A stretch of DNA of 64,000 nt from assembly GCA_027186245.1 (NCBI GenBank), contig CP114483.1, forward strand, positions 31,936,642-32,000,641, written 5' to 3'. Each line of letters begins with the position of its first letter. Positions within the stretch are counted from its first letter, which is position 1. Position numbers and translations under genes: made by a program. The notes below the pieces were generated by a model that did no database searches, was not told the origin of the DNA, and saw only the letters and a program-made list of their open reading frames with translations. This document shows positions 60,199 through 64,000 of the stretch, one piece after another. The DNA comes from Coriaria nepalensis (taxonomy: Eukaryota > Streptophyta > Magnoliopsida > Cucurbitales > Coriariaceae).

Positions 60199-63100
60199 AT
60201 ATCATACATCTCAATAGGATCAAAAAGATAGAAGTAACAAAGTTCAAAAGTTCAAAAATTATAACTTATAATTAGGGACTAAACTGGTGAAAGGAAAACT
60301 TCAAAAAAAAAATGGCAAACGAATGATGATCAACCCTTTTTTTTTTTTTGGCCTTCCTTTTTGGACACTACCAGCTTAACCTAATATAAAAAAAGGTACT
60401 GTTACCTTTTTCTTTCGAGTCATTTAAGTCTTTAAGTTTCAATTTTGTCTTATTTTTGTCTTTAGGGTAAGAAATAAAAACATAAAAACCCAAATTTGAA
60501 AACCTCCTCTTTTTTGTCTCCTCCAAAACCTGCCTCTTCCAATCACACCACCCCACCACCGTCTCCGCCGCATCTATTCCATCACCGCTACCCTTTGATT
60601 TGGACTAGAATCTAAATCCAAAGTTGAAACACATCTGCATCTAGATTTCTAAGGGATTTGAAGGATCGACCATATAATCTAGTTTGGGAAGGAGGGGTGA
60701 AGGCGGCCGCGAAGGAGTTGAGGTCCAATAGACGGTGAAGGTAGAAGGGTCATGTGTTTGGAAGATGTAGGTTTGGGAAGGAGAGGTGAAAATAGTATTA
60801 TTAATTTTTTATTTAATATTTTTAAAATCTTAAAACTAATCTTCTATTTTCTATCTCAAAGATCAAAATATACAGGACTTATCAACTGAAATCAAAGTAT
60901 ATACACGAAAACAGAAAACTGGTACATTAAGAGGGACTAAATTTAAGAAGCAAAAAATATTGTTAGTTTTTTTGTTTAGCTTATATTTTGGTGAAGCCAT
61001 GCTACGTAATTTGTCATTAATTAATGAGCGAGCAATTACACTTTATCAATGATTTGTTTTCCTATCATTTTTCAGTTGGAGATAGAGAAGAAGTGTAGAT
61101 TCTTACCGGATGAAAATCATCGAAGGGAGGACGATGGCTTGATTGTTTAGTGTTACTCGTGATACCAATGCCGGGGTCCATTTTGTACATAGCCGGAGGA
61201 GGAATACCAGTGACTGGTGGACCTGCAAATCTCTGCACCTGTTTCTACAATAAAATAAAATAAAAAGTTTCTACTTTATTCTAATTTGACAAAATAATAC
61301 AACCGTACATATATGAACACAGATTATTAAGACACACTCTACACTCTTATTCATATATCACAAAAATTTGGATATTAAGATCAAGGACAAAACATATAGA
61401 CAAAAACATGCTGGATGGTTGCTAAGTCATTAACTTTATCCAGAATTTGTCTAATTTGGTTCATATACCATTTTTCTATATGATAATATCTTATATATAT
61501 TGCTTGTATTTTTTCTGTAAAAAAAAAACATTATAAATTTTCATAGATAAGTATTTGCCCAATACTAATAAATAGACAGATTTTTCTTGGCAATTTGCAA
61601 GCACATGATTAATAATAAGGCCAAAGCCAGTCTTATATATTACCGTTAAAGTTACTATACATAGAGTAGCCATTGATTAGTCGGTAAATGAAGAAAATGG
61701 AATCAAATCTAACCCATATGAAAGGCTCCAAAAGATGTCAGAAATACATAGATTAGTCAATTACGCACCGTTGTAGCCAGTGGCTGCAAGCAGTATGGTG
61801 TTCCGGGGTTCATTGCATGTGGAATCTACACACCCAAAAATTCATTCAGTAATTAAAAGAGAATTGAGAATTAAGAGTAAAATTGTTCTCTCTTATTTTA
61901 TTTTCTTTTTTCCTTTTTTTTTTCCCCCCTCTAGAAGCATGCTGTATCAGTAATGAACCTAACAAGTTTAAAAGGCATACAAAATTATAGAAAGAGTTAT
62001 ATAGGGTACTGGATGCCATATGTCATTTTTCCCGGAAACTTTTTCAAGCCTGACTTATCGGTCAGTACGTACCCTAATAACTGGTTGTACAATTTTCTCG
62101 ACAACTTGAGATAGATGGGGAAATCAAATCTGGTTAGGGTTAAACTAATAAGCAAGGTCAACTTACTCGTTGATGATAATGCTGCCAAAATGAATGGTCG
62201 GGTACTGGCTGATGAGCAGCATGTGCACGCCATGTAGATGGTGATGGTGGAGACGGATGACCCCACACGTGTAAGGGTCTAAAATGGTGAATGGGAGGGG
62301 GCGGTGGGTTTGGTGCCATTGGAGGAGGGAAGCCCATGGCCGGAGCTAGCCGCCAGGGATTCATTACGTCTGATCTCTTGGAGTGGGCTCCACCACCCGG
62401 TAATGGTGCCCCGCCGTACATTTGCCGCCTTTGGCTCCAGCTTGCCGCTTCGGCTTCACGAGCTAGCATATGCTTCCTATGCGACCGATATTTCTGCACA
62501 AAGAAGTACCAAGCAACGTCAATAACAATATGTTGACCTAGTTCCTTACGTACAATGTCTTTTATGGAGAAAGACTTGCGGAAATGACTAATGCGGTACT
62601 AACAGATAGATGGCAAAAAAACCTTAGAAGACGAAGGAGACCGATCGAAAAAAAACTATATCCAATACATGTTATTTCATTATTATAACATCTTTTGTAA
62701 TCTGCATATATACCATTTCTCCTTAAAGAGGTAAATTAGAAGAAACAAAGACAATAACAAAGAAACAAAAGCTCTTTTCACAGTTCATTTTCGATGAACC
62801 AGAAAGAAACAAAAAATAAACCAGATTGCATGTCCAACAAGACCCGCTCCTCCCCCAACCTTTTTTTTTTTTGGTTGAATAATGTAAATGAAAAAAGTAT
62901 AGAAAGGAAGGTTGTAGTAGTACTTGAAGATGGCTTGCAATATTATGGCGAGTAAGACAATCGATTCGCATGAGCTCTAAAATTCTCGAGGGTACCGCTT
63001 TATCCACCCCGAGCTGTTCCACCACCTGCACAAACCTCCTATGTAGCTCCGGCGTCCAGTCAACCTACACCCATTTCAACAAAATCATTCCATGCCTTTC

Positions 63101-64000
63101 CAAAAAAAGAAAAACACTACAATTCTATACTAATTTAAATCTAGCTCTCTACTCTCATCCATGGCTTCAATGGATGATTTTCATTCAGTTCTTGATCAAT
63201 TTTGTGACATATTCAAAGAGAAAAGAAAAATTAAGGCACGTGAGATAGCCTTATAGTAAACCTCTAAGTGAAAGCTGAAAACCCTAATTATCTATGCTTC
63301 AAGAAATTCAAAAGGGCTTAACGGATAGTGTTAATCATCCTGTTCAAGACCCCAACTTTGTGTATATATATATATATATATATATATGTAGCTGATGCCA
63401 TGGCGAACATTGGTACTTTGTTTCTTAATTTGATTACAACAGTACCCTAGTTTCTTAATGAAATTGCACCCAAAAAAAAAAAAAAAAAGAGGAAACCTTA
63501 AAAGGACATTAAGAGCAATTAAAACTTAGCCATAGAAGAGCACTTATTCGAGCTTCATCTGGTTATAAGTTATTTAATTTACCTTCACTTTTCTCTTCCC
63601 ATGACAATTCTTTGATTGCGATGAAGAAGACTTTTTGCTTTTATGAAGATGATCATGACCTTCTTTCGCTGACTTGTTCGCTGAGTTAAAGGATTTATCA
63701 TCATCATCTCTCTTATCCAATCCTACTTCTTTCATTTCGCCTCGATCCGGACCTGAATCCGACCCAGAACCTTTATCGTCCACATCGCTAAACTTTAAAG
63801 TATTGTCGTAAAATTTTTCACCGAAAAACGATGTGTTCATGTCAGAAAACTCATGTCGCATCTGATCTGGGTCCATCTCCAAATCTGGCAATAGATCTTC
63901 ATCGTTGATTCCCACAAAAAGATCGTCAAAGTCGATGCTTTGAAGAAAATTAGTAGCATCTCCAAAGTCAGGAAATTGATGATTATCATCAATTGAGAAT
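59763..64000 (-). CDS. GLK: GOLDEN2-like (GLK) GARP transcription factor, 5' end outside window
   Basis: Exons (minus): >64,000-63,583, 63,064-62,924, 62,493-62,167, 61,825-61,769, 61,238-61,107 and 59,912-59,763, all GT/AG and in frame, ending TGA. GLK proteins activate nuclear photosynthesis and chlorophyll genes during chloroplast development. Exon 1 has [20 protein letters not shown] and DLEMDP, then an acidic and a Lys/Ser-rich part. Exon 2 plus the start of exon 3 are the Myb-like GARP domain ([59 protein letters not shown]). Exon 3 ends Pro-rich, with repeated Trp/His. Exon 5 has GIPPPAMYK. Exon 6 is the GLK C-terminal (GCT) box: [20 protein letters not shown] and [12 protein letters not shown]. 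The first in-window codon is TTC at 63,999; the start ATG lies to the right. An Arg replaces the usual Gly in LELM-x-(V/I)DCLT. Intron 5 is 1.2 kb with an ATT repeat. Confidence 0.95.
60158..60195. repeat. (ATT)n microsatellite in GLK intron 5
   Basis: About twelve ATT units in a row inside the last GLK intron. Confidence 0.9.
63364..63387. repeat. (AT)n microsatellite in GLK intron 1
   Basis: About twelve AT units within the 518-bp first intron of the GLK gene (63,065-63,582). Confidence 0.9.

Noticed and set aside
62291..62536. Open frames on the + strand inside the GLK gene
   Set aside because: Shadows of the Pro-rich exon 3 on the opposite strand.

Overview
This is nuclear DNA from a flowering plant, most likely a eudicot. 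It is AT-rich, its genes are split by GT/AG introns, and most intergenic space is decayed LTR retrotransposon. The gene set (RhoGDI, FLA7-type arabinogalactan protein, small EF-hand protein, DUF1664 protein, OB-fold protein, E6-like cell-wall protein, GOLDEN2-like factor) is land-plant specific in character. The species cannot be fixed from the sequence.

Layout. 1-8.4 kb is a cluster of Ty1/copia termini with long LTRs (called family A here), with a Ty3/gypsy remnant lodged inside. 8.9-10.8 kb holds an intact five-exon RhoGDI gene (+). 11.9-20.8 kb is AT-rich, with a copia fragment (-), a mariner-like MITE, a fold-back repeat and no recognisable gene. 20.8-22.2 kb is an FLA7-like gene (+) with a leader intron, followed by a broken duplicate of its own 3' end. 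23.2-24.5 kb is a Tnt1-like copia 3' end (+). 24,257-39,683 is a direct tandem duplication of a 7.7-kb block. Each copy carries the same truncated copia element and a LINE fragment. 40.0-43.6 kb is nested copia remnants, a family-A LTR and a hAT-like non-autonomous transposon.

The right third is gene-rich. It contains an EF-hand gene (44.8 kb, +), an 11-exon DUF1664 gene (49.5-46.1 kb, -), a divergent two-exon OB-fold gene (50.2-51.1 kb, +) and an E6-like gene (52.3-51.6 kb, -). A repeat-rich gap follows (52.4-59.3 kb) with a ribose-5-phosphate isomerase fragment joined to a copia tail. The window ends in a GOLDEN2-like transcription factor gene (-), whose first exon runs off the right edge.

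The genes are single, independently promoted loci and do not form an operon or one pathway. FLA7-like and E6-like proteins both belong to the cell wall/surface, RhoGDI to ROP GTPase polarity control, and GLK to chloroplast development. All exon boundaries were placed by hand from reading frame, splice consensus and protein-family similarity. I found no wholly new coding system. The most notable structures are the tandem duplication and the RPI-copia chimera.
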